Shown here in pieces: positions 1 through 11,241 of a stretch of 64,000 nt of DNA. The translations under genes and the position numbers were made by a program. Position 1 is the stretch's first letter, and each line of letters starts with the position of its first letter. The DNA comes from Sipunculus nudus (taxonomy: Eukaryota > Annelida > Sipuncula > Golfingiida > Sipunculidae): contig CM049321.1 in NCBI GenBank assembly GCA_026874595.1, positions 46,309,797-46,373,796 of the forward strand. The letters are read 5' to 3'. A model generated the notes under the pieces. The model saw only the letters and a list, made by a program, of their open reading frames with translations, had not been told where the DNA came from and made no database searches.

Positions 1-485
1 ACATTCACGTTCATGCTGCAGATAACCATGCTAATATCTCTGTACTGGTTTGACGTACCTCCCTGAAAAGATTGCATGAGTTTGGATCTCACATAGCTCT
101 TTATTATACAAGAAACTGGTGGTGCCACCTCCAACCTTTTCTGCACAGAGTCCATCTGTTTGTCTGCTGTGGGATAAAATTACTCAATCTTGGCAGTGGT
201 TTGACTTTTCCACCTGAAATTTAACATGTGTATACATCTTAGATGTTTTCTCATTCAAACAACAGATGGCGCAACCTACAATCATGTTTACCTGGCAGAC
301 ATTCATTCTAATATATAACACATCTTACTCTATTTCCCCATGCACTCAATCCATGCCGCACTTCACCTGTCCTACTCTAATTTTGGAGGTTACAAGTAGT
401 CGCTTGTCGACTACCTGTATTCTAGTTAATATAAGTTTTTGCCATCCGATATTCACACATGCATGCAAAAGAACTGAATGTTTTC
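1..485 (+). repeat. Dispersed repeat family L (GGTGGCGCCACC-type unit)
   Basis: This stretch is homologous to the tandem units at 31560-32440 and, inverted, to 57060-57790. Shared landmarks are a degenerate GGTGGCGCCACC palindrome near 128-141, the phrase TTTGACTT followed by CCACCTGAAATTT, and the right end around 360-430 with its GTCGCTTGTCGACTAC hairpin, which reappears inverted near 57085. Short open frames here have no coding character. The family has no recognisable protein. It may be a fragment of a larger non-autonomous element. Confidence 0.75.
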
Positions 486-1259
486 AATAGTATGCTTAAT
501 TATCACCGTTATATCAATAACATTGTGGAGTGAAAAAGCATAGGTATTGATAGGAGATGAGGGCCTAAATGATAGGGCAGGACAAGAATTTAGAAATCAT
601 TTATATACAAAAATATAGAATATATAGGGGTTTGGTGTCAGCTACAGATTTGACCGAGGTCCAGGATACTGTATTGTGGGAAATTGTATCGTTTTTATGT
701 TATGTTTGTTACTACTAATCTGATGATATCGTGGAAAAGTTTGCCTGCCTGACAGGAGGAAAGGCATAATTTGACCCGTGCAAAATATTTGGAAAACATT
801 TGTGTTTTGAGAGTTAATTTTATTGTGATTATTTATGCAAAACTATAATCAGTTAAATTGTTCATTTACTCATTGGTGAACAGAACAAAGTCCATGAATT
901 ATAGTATGATACACGCTTGTCCAGTTTCAATGACAACACTATTGTCAATGAATTGATATATGCATTTAATTCAAAATTTAATGCAAATATAAATTATTCG
1001 GACATAAGTGCCGTAATTGATTAAAACCTTGTCCTAATCTTTTCTAACAATATTAAAAGAAAAAATATATGTATAATATTAATGAAATAAAAATGAAATC
1101 AAGTTATGATCCTAAACATCATAATTTATTATATTCATTTTTTCATTTTTTTTATTCATTATTTCTTAAACCCTTTTTCCAAATTTTTTTCTTGTGGCCT
1201 CTCTTACCTTTTAAGTAATGAATGTTCGCCCCCCCCCCCCCCCCCATTTTAATAATTTC
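486..1259. other. AT-rich intergenic DNA with poly-C tract
   Basis: No gene, RNA or recognisable repeat was seen. The segment is AT-rich and contains an uninterrupted run of 17 C at 1229-1245. Confidence 0.5.
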
Positions 1260-1868
1260 CACCATGTTCATCTATTGAGTTTGAAAACTGATAACCTTTA
1301 CCTTGATATTCATTGTCAAAGTGGCTGTAGTTTCAAAATTTGTGACCTTAAACATCAAGGCCATAGTAGTGGAAATTGAGGATATTTATGAACCCTATAT
1401 CATTTTGAAGTACTGACCAAATGTCTCAACTTCCGCCTTTCAAAAACTCCTGGCATTTTAATGGGAATGAAACCTGTAGATTTTTATATCACAAGCTCCT
1501 AGGATAAAGTCACAGAATCTACTTCTTAAAGAAGATGTTTTAATGCATTTAACTCCATATTTCATCCCCAGCCTTCCATCTTTCATGTATGAATACCTAC
1601 CAATAAGGTAAGAACATTTTATTTTGAGGTCAGAAGTACAAGGTCATAGGACTCTCTTCTTTACATCTTTAACAAGCCTCTTGGTACAATTTAAGTGACC
1701 GTTTCATCACAAACCTTCCACCTTGGCATTTTGCTCATCTACCTTTAGGTGAAGCCTCCCAATTATCTTTAGGTGACAAGGCAAAGGACCACTGACCACA
1801 TTTTGAACAAGCTCATAAAAATAACCTGATTGACAAATCTAGCTGAGTGTCGTGACCCTTTGGTCAGT
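1260..1868 (+). mobile_element. Decayed Helentron-like element, 3' portion
   Basis: The segment contains degenerate units with the AACCTTCCATCTTTCA phrase and GAGGTCA...AAGGTCA phrases that form the core of the better-preserved copy at 45256-48546. It ends at about 1840-1867 in AGCTGAGTGTCGTGACCC followed by TTTGGTCA, a diverged form of the family 3' terminus. The 5' end is not identifiable. It ends about 135 bp before the ZNF-1 coding exon. Confidence 0.55.
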
Positions 1869-2021
1869 AATTTGGTTTGACAAATTGTTTCCTTTTTTCC
1901 GAATTGAACCTATATTTTTTAATTTAGTGTTAATTTGTATAGAAACTAGCTGTCAACAGATGCATTGCACTAACAAATGATTCATGTTCATTGTGTTTAC
2001 AGTTGGCTTTGACGGGCAACT

Positions 2022-3389
2022 ATGGATACAGATCAATCAACACTTCAGGAGGTGGACTTGTATATTAAAAAGGAAAACAGAGTGCAACATGTGCAAATCA
2101 GCCCTTTGTGTGATTGGGCTGGTTTGGATAAATACAACAATGGGCAATGTGATTCCAACCCATCCACATCTTGCGACAAGTACTTGATAAAAACTGAAAA
2201 TGACCAAGAGCATATCCATGTATATCCTGACTCAGCAGTAAAAAGTAATTTATGCAGAGATGAAGGCTCCATGGAGACTAGATTAAGTGATTTGCTTAAT
2301 CAAACAAATTCAGAGGAAATAACAGTTCATGTTGCAACTGAGGTACTGGAAGAGGAAACAGATGCGTGTCCAATAAAGTCTGAATCTGCAGGAGTACTAA
2401 AGGTGGAAGTTGTGGAAGGCAAAACATGTAAGGAGCATTTTGACACTCATATGGGTCAAGAAGAGAAAGCAGAGGAAGATTCGGACAATCTCCCAGATTC
2501 AAAAGAAATAAACCTATGTACTACAAGTCAGTCACGCCCTAAAACATACAAATGTGAAACATGTGGGAAATGTTTCGCAAAAAGGTGGTCTCTAACATGT
2601 CACGGTATAGTACACGGTAGAAAGACGAGATTCGAATGTGAAACATGTGGGAAATATTTCCCAACTTCATATCATCTAACTTTGCACAAAAAGACTCATA
2701 CCGGAGAGAAGTCATTCAAATGTACACACTGTGGTAAATTTTTCACCCGTCAGAGTCGCCTTAATACGCACATGAAATTACATACTGGAGAGCTGGAATT
2801 TAAATGTGAAACGTGTGGGAAACAGTTTGCCCATCAAACTTCTCTTAAACGCCATGAGACAGTACACGGAAAAGAGACTGCATTCAAATGTGAAGAATGT
2901 GGAGACTTCTTTTACACAAAAAAATGCTTAGAGAGACACACACTATTACATACTGGAGTTATGCCATTTAAATGTAATATTTGTGGAAAAGGTTTTTCAT
3001 ATTCTTCCAATCTAAAGGTCCATGAGAGAATACACACTGGAGAAAAACCATACAAGTGTGACCTGTGCAAGAAACGTTTTACCCAAATGGGTACTTATAT
3101 TTCACATGTTCGCAGACATTCAGGAAATAAACCATTCAAATGTGAATTTTGTGATAAGTGCTTCTACACTTCCCATCATCTGAATTTACACCTTAGAATA
3201 CATACTGGAGAGAAACCATTTGTATGTGAACTGTGTGGGAAAGGTTTTGCAAATCAGTCTTCTCTACCGAGGCATATGCTAATACATACTGGAGAGAAGC
3301 AATTCAAATGTGAAAAATGTGGAAAGGCTTTCAACTCAACCAGTAATAGGAATACACACCAAAGAAAACATTGCAAGCAAACTGGATAA
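2022..3389 (+). CDS. ZNF-1: C2H2 zinc-finger protein, 10 fingers (terminal coding exon)
   Basis: The product is a 455-residue Krueppel-type zinc-finger protein, presumably a nuclear DNA-binding regulator. Residues 1-175 are acidic with no finger and carry hydrophobic-K-x-E motifs at about 15-18 (IKKE), 56-59 (IKTE), 118-121 (IKSE) and 126-129 (LKVE), resembling SUMO acceptor sites. A V-H-V motif lies at 102-104. Ten C-x2-C-x12-H-x3-H fingers follow from about residue 177 to 450, several joined by TGEKP-like linkers; the linkers around fingers 1-5 are degraded. The start is the first ATG after a polypyrimidine tract and acceptor AG at 2001-2002, matching the starts of ZNF-2 to ZNF-4, so an upstream exon (probably 5' UTR) is expected. 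No KRAB, SCAN, BTB or ZAD domain is seen. The DNA target is unknown. The family call is certain; the single-exon coding extent is likely. Confidence 0.92.
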   Translation: MDTDQSTLQEVDLYIKKENRVQHVQISPLCDWAGLDKYNNGQCDSNPSTSCDKYLIKTENDQEHIHVYPDSAVKSNLCRDEGSMETRLSDLLNQTNSEEITVHVATEVLEEETDACPIKSESAGVLKVEVVEGKTCKEHFDTHMGQEEKAEEDSDNLPDSKEINLCTTSQSRPKTYKCETCGKCFAKRWSLTCHGIVHGRKTRFECETCGKYFPTSYHLTLHKKTHTGEKSFKCTHCGKFFTRQSRLNTHMKLHTGELEFKCETCGKQFAHQTSLKRHETVHGKETAFKCEECGDFFYTKKCLERHTLLHTGVMPFKCNICGKGFSYSSNLKVHERIHTGEKPYKCDLCKKRFTQMGTYISHVRRHSGNKPFKCEFCDKCFYTSHHLNLHLRIHTGEKPFVCELCGKGFANQSSLPRHMLIHTGEKQFKCEKCGKAFNSTSNRNTHQRKHCKQTG

Positions 3390-3538
3390 TCCAATTTACA
3401 GTAAATTTTACTGGAAAGACAAACAGGACTTGCTCAGGGGATATTCATATAAACTGCTGCATTATATTTATTAAAACAAATTGTAACATGTCCGCTCCAA
3501 AAGGCTAAACTGCTTTTCCTTTTGTTGAAAAAAAAATC

Positions 3539-3544
3539 AATAAA
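3539..3544 (+). terminator. Candidate polyadenylation signal of ZNF-1
   Basis: AATAAA lies about 150 bases after the ZNF-1 stop codon in A-rich sequence. The next Helentron-like element begins 22 bases downstream. Confidence 0.5.
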
Positions 3545-3565
3545 AAAATACAGAAAAATTCATTT

Positions 3566-5248
3566 TTAGCTCAGCTGACTTTCAATCATGCTGAGCCATA
3601 GTGATGGGATATTGTCTGTTGTCCTTCCTTCAAGTAGTGTGGCCGTCCGGCTGTACGTTAGCAGGGCACTAAACGTAACCGTGAGGGCCAGGATCAAAAA
3701 CCCCTAGCAGACTTAGAGGTTCTAAAAAGGTCTCCTTGGAAAAATGAAATAAGGTCTCTGTGATCAAGCTATGGGACTCTTAAGTACCTCCCCCCAGAAT
3801 AATTGAAAATTCGATACAAAAGCTTCAGTATCTAAAAAATTGGTCAGTTTCATCAGTTCCTGCAGACTGGCGGCGCCATCAGGATTAGAATTACGCATTT
3901 TTTCTCTATTTTTTAGACCTTCAAAAATGTGGTCATCTGTTAACAGGGGACAAATCATAACAACTGAACCTAGATACTTCTTGCTTGACATCCAGGGAGG
4001 TCTATGAAAAATTTATATAAAACCTGACATAAGGATTCTGTTACCCATATTCTCTGAGCTATGGAGCACATAAGTACCTACAAGAATTAGTAAAACTTTG
4101 GTACAAAAGCTTCAGTATCTGGAACACTTATGCTTTTATCACCATGATTCTTGCATGCATATTGATTATGGAGAGTTTCAACATTTCCCACAGACTGCTT
4201 GCGCCCCGAATTTTGACACTATTTTCTATCTTTGTTTTGAGACCTTGAAAGATGTAGTTGTCTGTAACAGGGCAAAAATTATAACCATTGGACCTAGAAT
4301 TTTTTTATTTGACATCCTTGGGGGGGGGGGGGGTACATGAAAAATCTCCTGCGAAACCTGAAATTAGGTCTCTTTTACCCATATCCTTTGAGCTATAGGG
4401 CTTGTAAGTACCCTAAGTATAATAAAAAATTTGATACAAAACCAGTTTCATTACCATGAATCTTTGCATGCACATTCACCATGGAGTGTTTCATAAGTTC
4501 CTCCAGACTGGTGGTGAATTGTACGCATTATGTTTTAATTTTAAATTCCGAGACCTTCAAAGATGCGGTCGTCTGTTAACAGGGTACAAAATCGTAACCG
4601 TTGACACTAGAATCCATTACCTTGACTTTCAGGGAGGTCCATGAAAAATCTCCTTGGAAAACTGAGATGAGATCGGTGTTACCCATATCCTCCGAGCTAT
4701 GCTTCAGTTGAATGGGAATACAACCTGCAAAATTTGGCATTCCGATGATCACATTCCTTTTGTGAATGTATTCCTAGTTCTTCTCTAAATGCATTCTCCC
4801 ATCTATTTTTTTTGAGACAACGATGACAGTTTCATATCAGTTGGTCGACGGTGGTTTCATATAGTGTCCTGAAAGTTCAAATGTTTATGGATTATGCATT
4901 TCTAACAGTTACTGGAGACTAGTGGCGCTACCTGTACTTTTTAGCTCAGCTGGAACAAAATAAAATCCTTGAAAAACTAAAATGACGTCACAGTGATCTA
5001 TACTCACAAACTGTGTTCAGGAAACAGCAGTTTCACTGTTTGAACCAGTAGCAAATGTTAGGTCGTGCCTTGTACCACTGTTTTGGCCTAATCATCTATT
5101 AATGTGCTTCGTACAAGTCTTACTGCTCCTTCCAAAAAAATTTAATAACATTTGCATTCAATCACTCCTTAATAAGACAACAGTTTGAAAATAAGGTCAT
5201 TATCTTATGCTGGTCAGCCGAGCGTTATGACCCATGGATCACTTGTTA
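3566..5248 (+). mobile_element. Helentron-like element A
   Basis: The 5' end is TTAGCTCAGCTGACT, which can pair with the nearby ATGCTGAGC to form a terminal hairpin. The 3' end at 5213-5248 is GTCAGCCGAGCGTTATGACC followed by CATGGATCACTTGTT. The core holds about three tandem units of roughly 300-335 bp (landmark GAGGTCTATGAAAAA near 3998, 4335 and 4634). The last 210 bp match the end of the copy finishing at 26844. A second, broken 5' end at 4938-4950 suggests a composite. No coding capacity is visible. Confidence 0.7.
4320..4333 (+). repeat. Poly-G tract inside element A
   Basis: This homopolymer run sits exactly where the sister unit at 3988 reads CATCCAGGGAGGTC. Comparable expansions occur at the homologous site near 10838 and 42482. 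Confidence 0.8.
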
Positions 5249-6009
5249 TTTCCTTGAAATCTTAGGAACATTGGTGGTTCAGATGTGCTGAGTGTTTGAC
5301 ATTGTTTTTTTTTTAGGTAGTCTGACATAGCTTAGCACGTGAGAAATGCATAAATCGACCAGATGTTTTTATATTAAACATCTTGTTATGAAGAACAACA
5401 TAATTTATACTTTGTGTGGCCTTATCGTGTTCACCCATTTTCTTATTTTGTTTATTTCCAGTTTTCGTTGTTAGTTTAATGTATTTTCTGGTTGAACCGT
5501 AGCATTAGTGAATCATTACAATCAAAGCGTTTGGTAATTAATATGCATCATTTCTTTTTCTTGGGTCAGGCGTAGAGAGTAGATTTCCATAAAATGTATG
5601 TGTGTGTACGGGAATTGCGCTGTGAGGCCGACCTCGGAGTATATGTGCTATATATATACTATATAATTATTATTGTTGTTGTAAGAACAAAATTAAGTTT
5701 TCATGAATCAATTTATTAACATATGAAATAGATTCAATGTGATCTTTTGACAGCATATCATCATTTGATTGCATTAACAGTTTAAAACGAAATGTACGCC
5801 AATATGTTTGATGTTAATTTAATAGGAATAGATGAATAATAATATAAATACTGATTATCAATTGTTCATAAGTACATGTTGGAATAGACATATATACATA
5901 TAAATGTAACATAGTACAAAAATAAACGCATTTTTTATCATGCTTGAAGCTCTTATCACTATACAGCACAAGTCTACAAAGAGGAGTTATCTTTCGTCTT
6001 TGGTCATTG
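5249..6009. other. Intergenic DNA, nothing recognised
   Basis: AT-rich sequence with short TA-rich runs near 5650. No coding frame, RNA or family repeat could be supported. Confidence 0.5.
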
Positions 6010-6205
6010 TAACGCATATGCTAAGCTTTCTCAATGGATCTGATGGTAGACCTCGATAGTGTGTAGTGGTCGAGGAACTCAAAGAAATGCACCGACCTCT
6101 GGCGAGTCTCGAAACCACCCACTCTCATAGCCACGCCAGGAATCGAAACCGGCTGGACGGAAGAGAGAGCAAAGCATAACCACTCATCTATCCAGGCCTC
6201 TTAGG
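6010..6205 (-). mobile_element. tRNA-derived SINE-like element
   Basis: On the minus strand an A-box-like TAGATGAGTGG (complement of 6180-6190) is followed about 35 bases later by a B-box GGTTTCGATTCC (complement of 6139-6150), the spacing of an internal RNA polymerase III promoter. About 130 bases of non-tRNA body follow. No clean tRNA cloverleaf is evident, so a SINE or tRNA relic fits better than a functional tRNA. No poly-A tail or target duplication was verified. Confidence 0.5.
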
Positions 6206-6814
6206 ATTTCAAGGCCACCTTGTACCAATATACATGATTTATTTGTGGGTACGTTTCACCTATCATAACAAAAAAAGATGCACGTCAGAGAATCGCCCAA
6301 AAGTTCCCCTCTTTTAATGCTATATCATGGCAGGGTATGCTAATAATAACAAAGTAAGTGACTGAATATTATCATTTTCTGTCTGGCACTGCGGGAACTG
6401 CGAAGCTAAATATAAGTCTTGTTCGATTAGTGTCAATAATCGAGTTTAAATGGTCTGTTTCGCCCCAGTCGTATGCTTGATGAAGTTATTTATCGAAGGT
6501 AAATTTGCCTAAATTTAGGAGGATATGGCTGTGTCGGTACAGGTGTGTGCAATCATAGACGTATCATCATAGAATCATATGATAGACGTCTAAACGATCT
6601 TAATAATATGACGAGAGATTAAGACATCTCACGCCTGTATACGTGTTCCAGAAAACATGGGTTTCCTGTCTTCCTTAACGCATTGCCTGGTAGTTACGTA
6701 AGTTGAAAGACAGAAACTCGAGGCCAGTCACTGAAAGAATGCATATTTTACCAGGTCAAACAAACCATCGTGATCCGCCTAATACAATATATCAACTTAC
6801 CCTAAGTTACCCAT
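6206..6814. other. Intergenic DNA, nothing recognised
   Basis: No gene or family repeat identified. A short inverted arrangement of AGACGT motifs around 6558-6592 is visible. Confidence 0.4.
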
Positions 6815-6965
6815 ATTTAAAGAGACCCAATCACCCTTAAAGCATTTTGAGATAACACGAAAAAATAGCTTCTCTCTTTAAATTAATTCTGTACCTGCCA
6901 AAGTATTGCCTAGAAACCTTTTGTTCCTGTGAAGGAGTATTAAAACATACTCATAAATCAGCTGG
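6815..6965 (+). repeat. Dispersed repeat family G, copy 1
   Basis: This segment is colinear with 36121-36262: both share CCCAATCAC, AAATAGCTTCT, TACCTGCCAAA and CCTAGAAACC/CCTGAAACC landmarks in the same order. It is non-coding. A Helentron-like 3' end remnant (ATCAGCTGAGTGCTGTGACC) follows at about 7030-7050. Confidence 0.65.
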
Positions 6966-7074
6966 TATTACCACACAAGACCTACATTTGTCTACCCCTT
7001 CTTCCAAATAAAATTTTATGATCATAAAAATCAGCTGAGTGCTGTGACCCCTGTTTCATGACAGAGAGGATAAG

Positions 7075-7176
7075 GAGCAGGTGCGGGAGCCAGTCTACTG
7101 GTGGTGCCTGAGCAGGTGCGGGAACCAGTCTACTTGTGGTGCCCGAGCAGGTACGGGAGCCAGTCTAACGCGAAAC
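7075..7176 (+). repeat. 35-bp minisatellite, about 3 copies
   Basis: Units beginning GAGCAGGTGCGGGAGCCAGT start at 7075, 7110 and 7145, a constant 35-bp period with a few substitutions. The minus-strand open frame across 7095-7460 reads through this array and is not considered a gene. Confidence 0.85.
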
Positions 7177-7540
7177 ATATCTGGAACCACTCGCTGACTT
7201 ATTTCTAAGACCAAACCTAAAAACTGCAACTGCCTTTTAATCAGACCAGATTCCAGATACAACTGATCGAAGCCAACACAACCCAAAAGATAACACTCGG
7301 GGCTACCCTTATCGCGGACATGAATGCTCAACCTACATGAAAAAAATAAGAATAAATAATAAGTAATCATATGGTTATCATCAGAAGCAGGTAATCTCCA
7401 GCAGGTAGTGGCAATGTCATATCGAGATTCACCCTGAATCATTTCTGTTTTGCCAATCAAACTGATTCAAACCAAAATCGGGGGGGGGGGGGGGTAAAAT
7501 TATATTTGATTAAACCATGTTGTTGGAGGCCGCGAGTCTT
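7177..7540 (+). repeat. Dispersed repeat, homologous to 33525-33720
   Basis: Both copies share CACTCGCT, TTTCTAAGACCAAACCTAAA and CAGATTCCAGATAC in order, then a G-rich tract after a TTTTGCCA landmark. The G run here is 7481-7494. Further pieces of the same larger repeat follow at 9150-9210, 11140-11241 and 13386-13545, so copy 1 is broken up by later insertions. Confidence 0.7.
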
Positions 7541-8049
7541 TAAATCTTCTAGACACGCACAACATATATATATATTCGGAGAAATGCTGCACATATTTTC
7601 AGGCCTATATATCCTTCCTGTCAGCTATGTATTTTGCCCCGACGATAGAAAATCGCCTTAATGCATATTTTGGTCCACAATAGTCTGTATATATGTTTTC
7701 TTTTTTTTAGTGATGGTCTTATAAGTCGTGATGTTACCCGGATGCGTAAGGTACAAAGTATACAAAACTGTTCAAAGTTATGCTGATAAAACGCAGTTTG
7801 ACCCTGAAGGGTAGTATCGTATATCCGTAGTTTCCAAAGGATACTCCGTGCCTTGCATGTACGCTCCATAGGCAGCGGTAATGCTGTGCTCATGCATTCG
7901 CTTTGCTCACATGCGTAACGTTAACACAACCCAGTTTAAGTTTCCTTTCCGCACAATGTTTGCACCGGCTAACAGAAAAATCAGGGGGCATGGTCACAAG
8001 TAAGTGACATGTTCAGGGAATTCCTGCTTTGAAAAGATCCCGCTTCAAA
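7541..8049. other. Intergenic DNA, nothing recognised
   Basis: A minus-strand open frame of 90 codons (7621-7893) has no recognisable motif and no support. No other structure was identified. Confidence 0.4.
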
Positions 8050-8460
8050 GATCACATATGCACAAACAATTATTTATTTATGATTAATAACAGCTAATAA
8101 TAGTAGAACATCGAGGAGATATGCCTCGATGGTATTTATTTTTTATTTGGTTTTGATTTAAAGATATGACCACCGCACACGTGCATAATGCGCCCATTTT
8201 CTGTCTTGTGACCTCATTAAATATTCGTGAATTTTGCTGAGAATAAAATTCAGGTAAGAAACTGTATAGATTCATATTTGTACTGACCATGTCACTCGAT
8301 AACCAGTAATATATTTACGTCACCATGGTGCCACCAAAGTGTGGTGACTCATTGACCTCACTGAATATGGATGGATTTTGTTGGAAATCAATAGGTCAGA
8401 TTTAATATTGATTAATATTTCTGTTGAGTTTTATCAAAATCAATTCTTATTGCTCATGCA
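8050..8460 (-). repeat. Dispersed repeat family P (minus orientation)
   Basis: The landmarks CTCATTAAATATTCGTGAAT, GTGGTGACTCATTGACCTCA and ATGGATTTTGTTGGAAAT match the units of 32440-33000 and, inverted, the tandem units of 44434-45250. About two diverged units of roughly 160-170 bp are present. Non-coding. Confidence 0.65.
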
Positions 8461-8864
8461 ATGTCTCTTTTACGCGATTCCCCTATTTTTTATAACGTTT
8501 GCGCATGTTAATAAGTCAGTTAATGGATCTTTTTCACTCATGCAAGTGTTGAAACTTTGGGAGCGGTTTACCGGCAGTTTTTCTCCTCTCACCGGCGTAC
8601 GAGAGTGTAACGATCGTTCTTCGTATGTAGGCACAATCAGACTAATTTAAAGGATCAAATTAAATTATCGGCTACGTCGGGTAATACCTTTCATTATGGA
8701 AATTAATAATATCTACATGGAGACTGAGGGAGATTAAAAATAGCGGAACTTTTAGTCTAGCACTTGAAGGAAGATTTTTACGGGCCAAACAAGCTTGTTC
8801 TCAAGGTGATTGGCCCGCGGGTCCCCTAACATTTTGAATCCTGTTCACAAGTGCAAGCTGAGTA

Positions 8865-9015
8865 CATTCAAAGAAGCTCAAACGTTCGCGGCCTCGAACC
8901 CGTTTGCCCCGAGTCACCGATCGAGGCCGGAGGGCTCGAGGCCGAGTCCGAGTCCGGGTCATCGCCTTCCGAGGCCAAGGCCGAGGCCGGCGAAACCCGG
9001 CCTCGAGACCTCCAA
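8865..9015. other. GC-rich islet with GAGGCCGAG-type repeats
   Basis: A sharply GC-rich patch in AT-rich surroundings, made of degenerate GAGGCCGAG/CGAGTCCGAG motifs and a CGCGGCCTCGA-type segment. Open frames on both strands (8801-9052 minus, 8810-9028 plus) reflect the lack of A/T-rich stops and are not supported as genes. The function is unknown. Confidence 0.5.
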
Positions 9016-9299
9016 CACTGATATATAACACACTAGATGAGTAGTTTTTCATAATTTAAATGCATTATATTTATATACCCTTAGGTTAAGGCATGTAGAA
9101 TCTGTAGAATCATGCACAATGCAATGTCGTGCATACATTACGAAGCTTTCAGTTAGGAACATCCGAGTAATTTACCAGGAAGAAATTCCATGAACCTAAA
9201 TAACTTTATTTTTGACATTTTTAGCTCAACTGACTGTAAGTCATCTGAGCTTTAGCGATCACCTTTTCCCGGCGTCGTTCCGGCCGTTAACAGGGCACA

Positions 9300-10820
9300 A
9301 ATCGTAACCGTTAGACCTAGAAACGTCTAACTGTACATCCAGGGAGGTCCTAGGCAAATCTCCTTTAAAACCCGAAATTAGGTCATAGTGACCTATATTT
9401 TGTGACCTAAGGGCCGAAAACATGATTTTGAGCAACCAGACAGTCAGACGGGGCACAAATTGTATATCGATAAGGCTTAAAATCATCAAACATGACATTT
9501 AGGGAGGTCCCAGGAAAATCTCCTTGGAAACCCAAAATTAGGTCATCGTGACCTATATTTTGTGACCTACAGGGAGAAAACATGATTTCAAGCACCCTGA
9601 ATGTCACATGGGGACAAATAGTATATGTGAGGCTTAGAATTTTCAAACACAATATCCTGGGAGTTTCTAGGCAAATCTCCTTGGAAACCTGAAATTAGGT
9701 CATTGTGACCTATATTTTGTGACCTATGGGCCAAAAACATGATTTTGAGCACCCACACAGTCAGATTGGGCACAATTGTATCCATCAGGCCTAGAATCCT
9801 CCAATGTGACATTTAGGGAGTTCCTAGGCAAATGTCCTTGGAACCATGAAATAAGGTCACTTTGACGTGAAGGAAAAATATATGTTGTATGAAAAATATA
9901 TGTTGTATGAAAAATATATGTTGTATGAATGTCATATGGCGACAAATTGTATCTGTTAGGCCTAGAATCTTCTTGCACAATTTCCTGGGAAGCTCTAGGC
10001 AAATCTCCTTTGAAACCTGAAATTAGGTCATGGTGACCTATATTCTGTGATCTACGAGACAAAAGCCTGATTTTGAGCACCCTAATTGTCAGCTGGGCAC
10101 AAATCGCATCTGTTAGGCCTAGAGTCTTCTAATGCAACATCCAGGGAGGTCCTAGGCAAATCTCCTTGGAAACCTGAAATTAGGTCAGGGTGACCTGCAT
10201 TTTTGTGAACTACAGGCCGTAAACAGGATTTTGAGCACCCAGAAAGTCAGGCAGAGCACACATTATATTTGTTAGACTTAGAATCTTCTAATGTAAAATT
10301 CTGAGATGTCCTTGGCAAATGTCTGTGGAAAACTGAAATGAGGTCACAATGACCTATATTTTGCGACCTTAAGGAAAAAAATCAAAAGCATCCAGACAGT
10401 CAGTCAGGGCCCACTTTGTATCCGTTAGGCCTAGAATCTTCTAATGTAATACTGTGAGATGTCCTTGGCCAATGTCCTTGGAAAAATGAAATTAGGTCAC
10501 CATGACCTATATTTTGCAACCTATCAGAAAAGATGTCATATAAGCACCCAGACAGTCAGGGCACAAATTGTATCCATTAGGCCTAGAATCTTTTAACATA
10601 AAATTCAGGGAGGTCTAAGTCAAGTGTCCTTGGAAACATATATTGTGTGATCTATGGGCTTAAAAATGGTTTTGAGCACCCATGCAGACAGACAAGGAAC
10701 AAATTGTATCCATTAGCCCTAGACTCTCCTAAAATGACATTCAGGGAAATCCTTGAAACATGATTTTTGAGCACCCATGCAGACAGACAGGGTACAAATT
10801 GTATCCGTTTTCCTTGGAAC
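9300..10820 (+). repeat. About 157-bp tandem array, roughly nine units
   Basis: The landmark CTAGGCAAATCTCCTTGGAA recurs with variation near 9348, 9509, 9670, 9827, 9995, 10151, 10312 and 10465, about 155-165 bp apart. Each unit also carries GAAATTAGGTCA, GACCTATATTTTGTGACCTA, GATTTTGAGCACCC and TTAGGCCTAGAATCTT. Units at the right end are shortened. Divergence between units indicates an old array. Confidence 0.85.
9873..9926 (+). repeat. 18-bp perfect triplication
   Basis: GAAAAATATATGTTGTAT occurs three times back to back inside one 157-bp unit, a recent local expansion. Confidence 0.9.
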
Positions 10821-11139
10821 CCTCTATTGTGAAATCCAGGGGGGGGGGGTGCTGGTCAGGTCTCCTATGAATCCTGATATTTTTTTTCTGTCCATTTTTT
10901 ACAATACAGTAACTTTAGCCATATGCTATTCTCACAGACAATATATAACTTAATAAAAAAAAATGAGCACCCAGTAAAAATTAGCTGAGCGTCATGGCCC
11001 ATGGACCACTTGTCAATGTATTGTATTCTATTACTAAGCTGTAATATAAATAACATATTTTTTACAGATGGATCAAAGTTCTATTAATTGCCATTGCGAA
11101 TGATTTACGGGCTAGCATATATATCCATGCGTCATAGAA

Positions 11140-11241
11140 TCACTTGTATGATTTGGCATCCAATATCCGACTTCGACATCCTAGTTTTAGTCCATACTAA
11201 ATACTTTTCCAGTGTTTCACATGTTTATGTCAAAATTTTAG
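11140..11241 (+). repeat. Host repeat, left part, interrupted by a TIR element
   Basis: This segment matches 34265-34345 and is continued by 13386-13545 on the other side of the TIR element. The copy at 34265-34480 is uninterrupted and represents the empty site. Confidence 0.85.

Larger units (their letters stand above)
9219..11018 (+). mobile_element. Helentron-like (pearl-type) element B
   Basis: The 5' end is TTTTTAGCTCAACTGACTGT, with the complementary ATCTGAGCT arm 20 bases on. The 3' end at 10979-11014 is TTAGCTGAGCGTCATGGCCC followed by ATGGACCACTTGT. Between them is a long tandem array (9300-10820). Hairpin ends, inverted subterminal GCTCAGCTGAC-like motifs and a minisatellite core are the reported plan of Helentron-derived non-autonomous elements, including bivalve pearl elements. 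There is no coding sequence. Confidence 0.75.

Noticed and set aside
6139-6190. Possible functional tRNA gene on the minus strand
   Set aside because: A- and B-box-like motifs are present but no acceptor-stem pairing or clear anticodon arm could be drawn. SINE relic preferred. The same reasoning was applied near 34700-34738.
7095-7460. 121-codon minus-strand open frame
   Set aside because: Runs through a 35-bp minisatellite and a dispersed repeat whose other copy (33525-33720) is not open in this frame.
8801-9052. Open frames on both strands of the GC-rich islet
   Set aside because: Explained by low stop-codon frequency in repetitive GC-rich sequence; no motifs or splice context.
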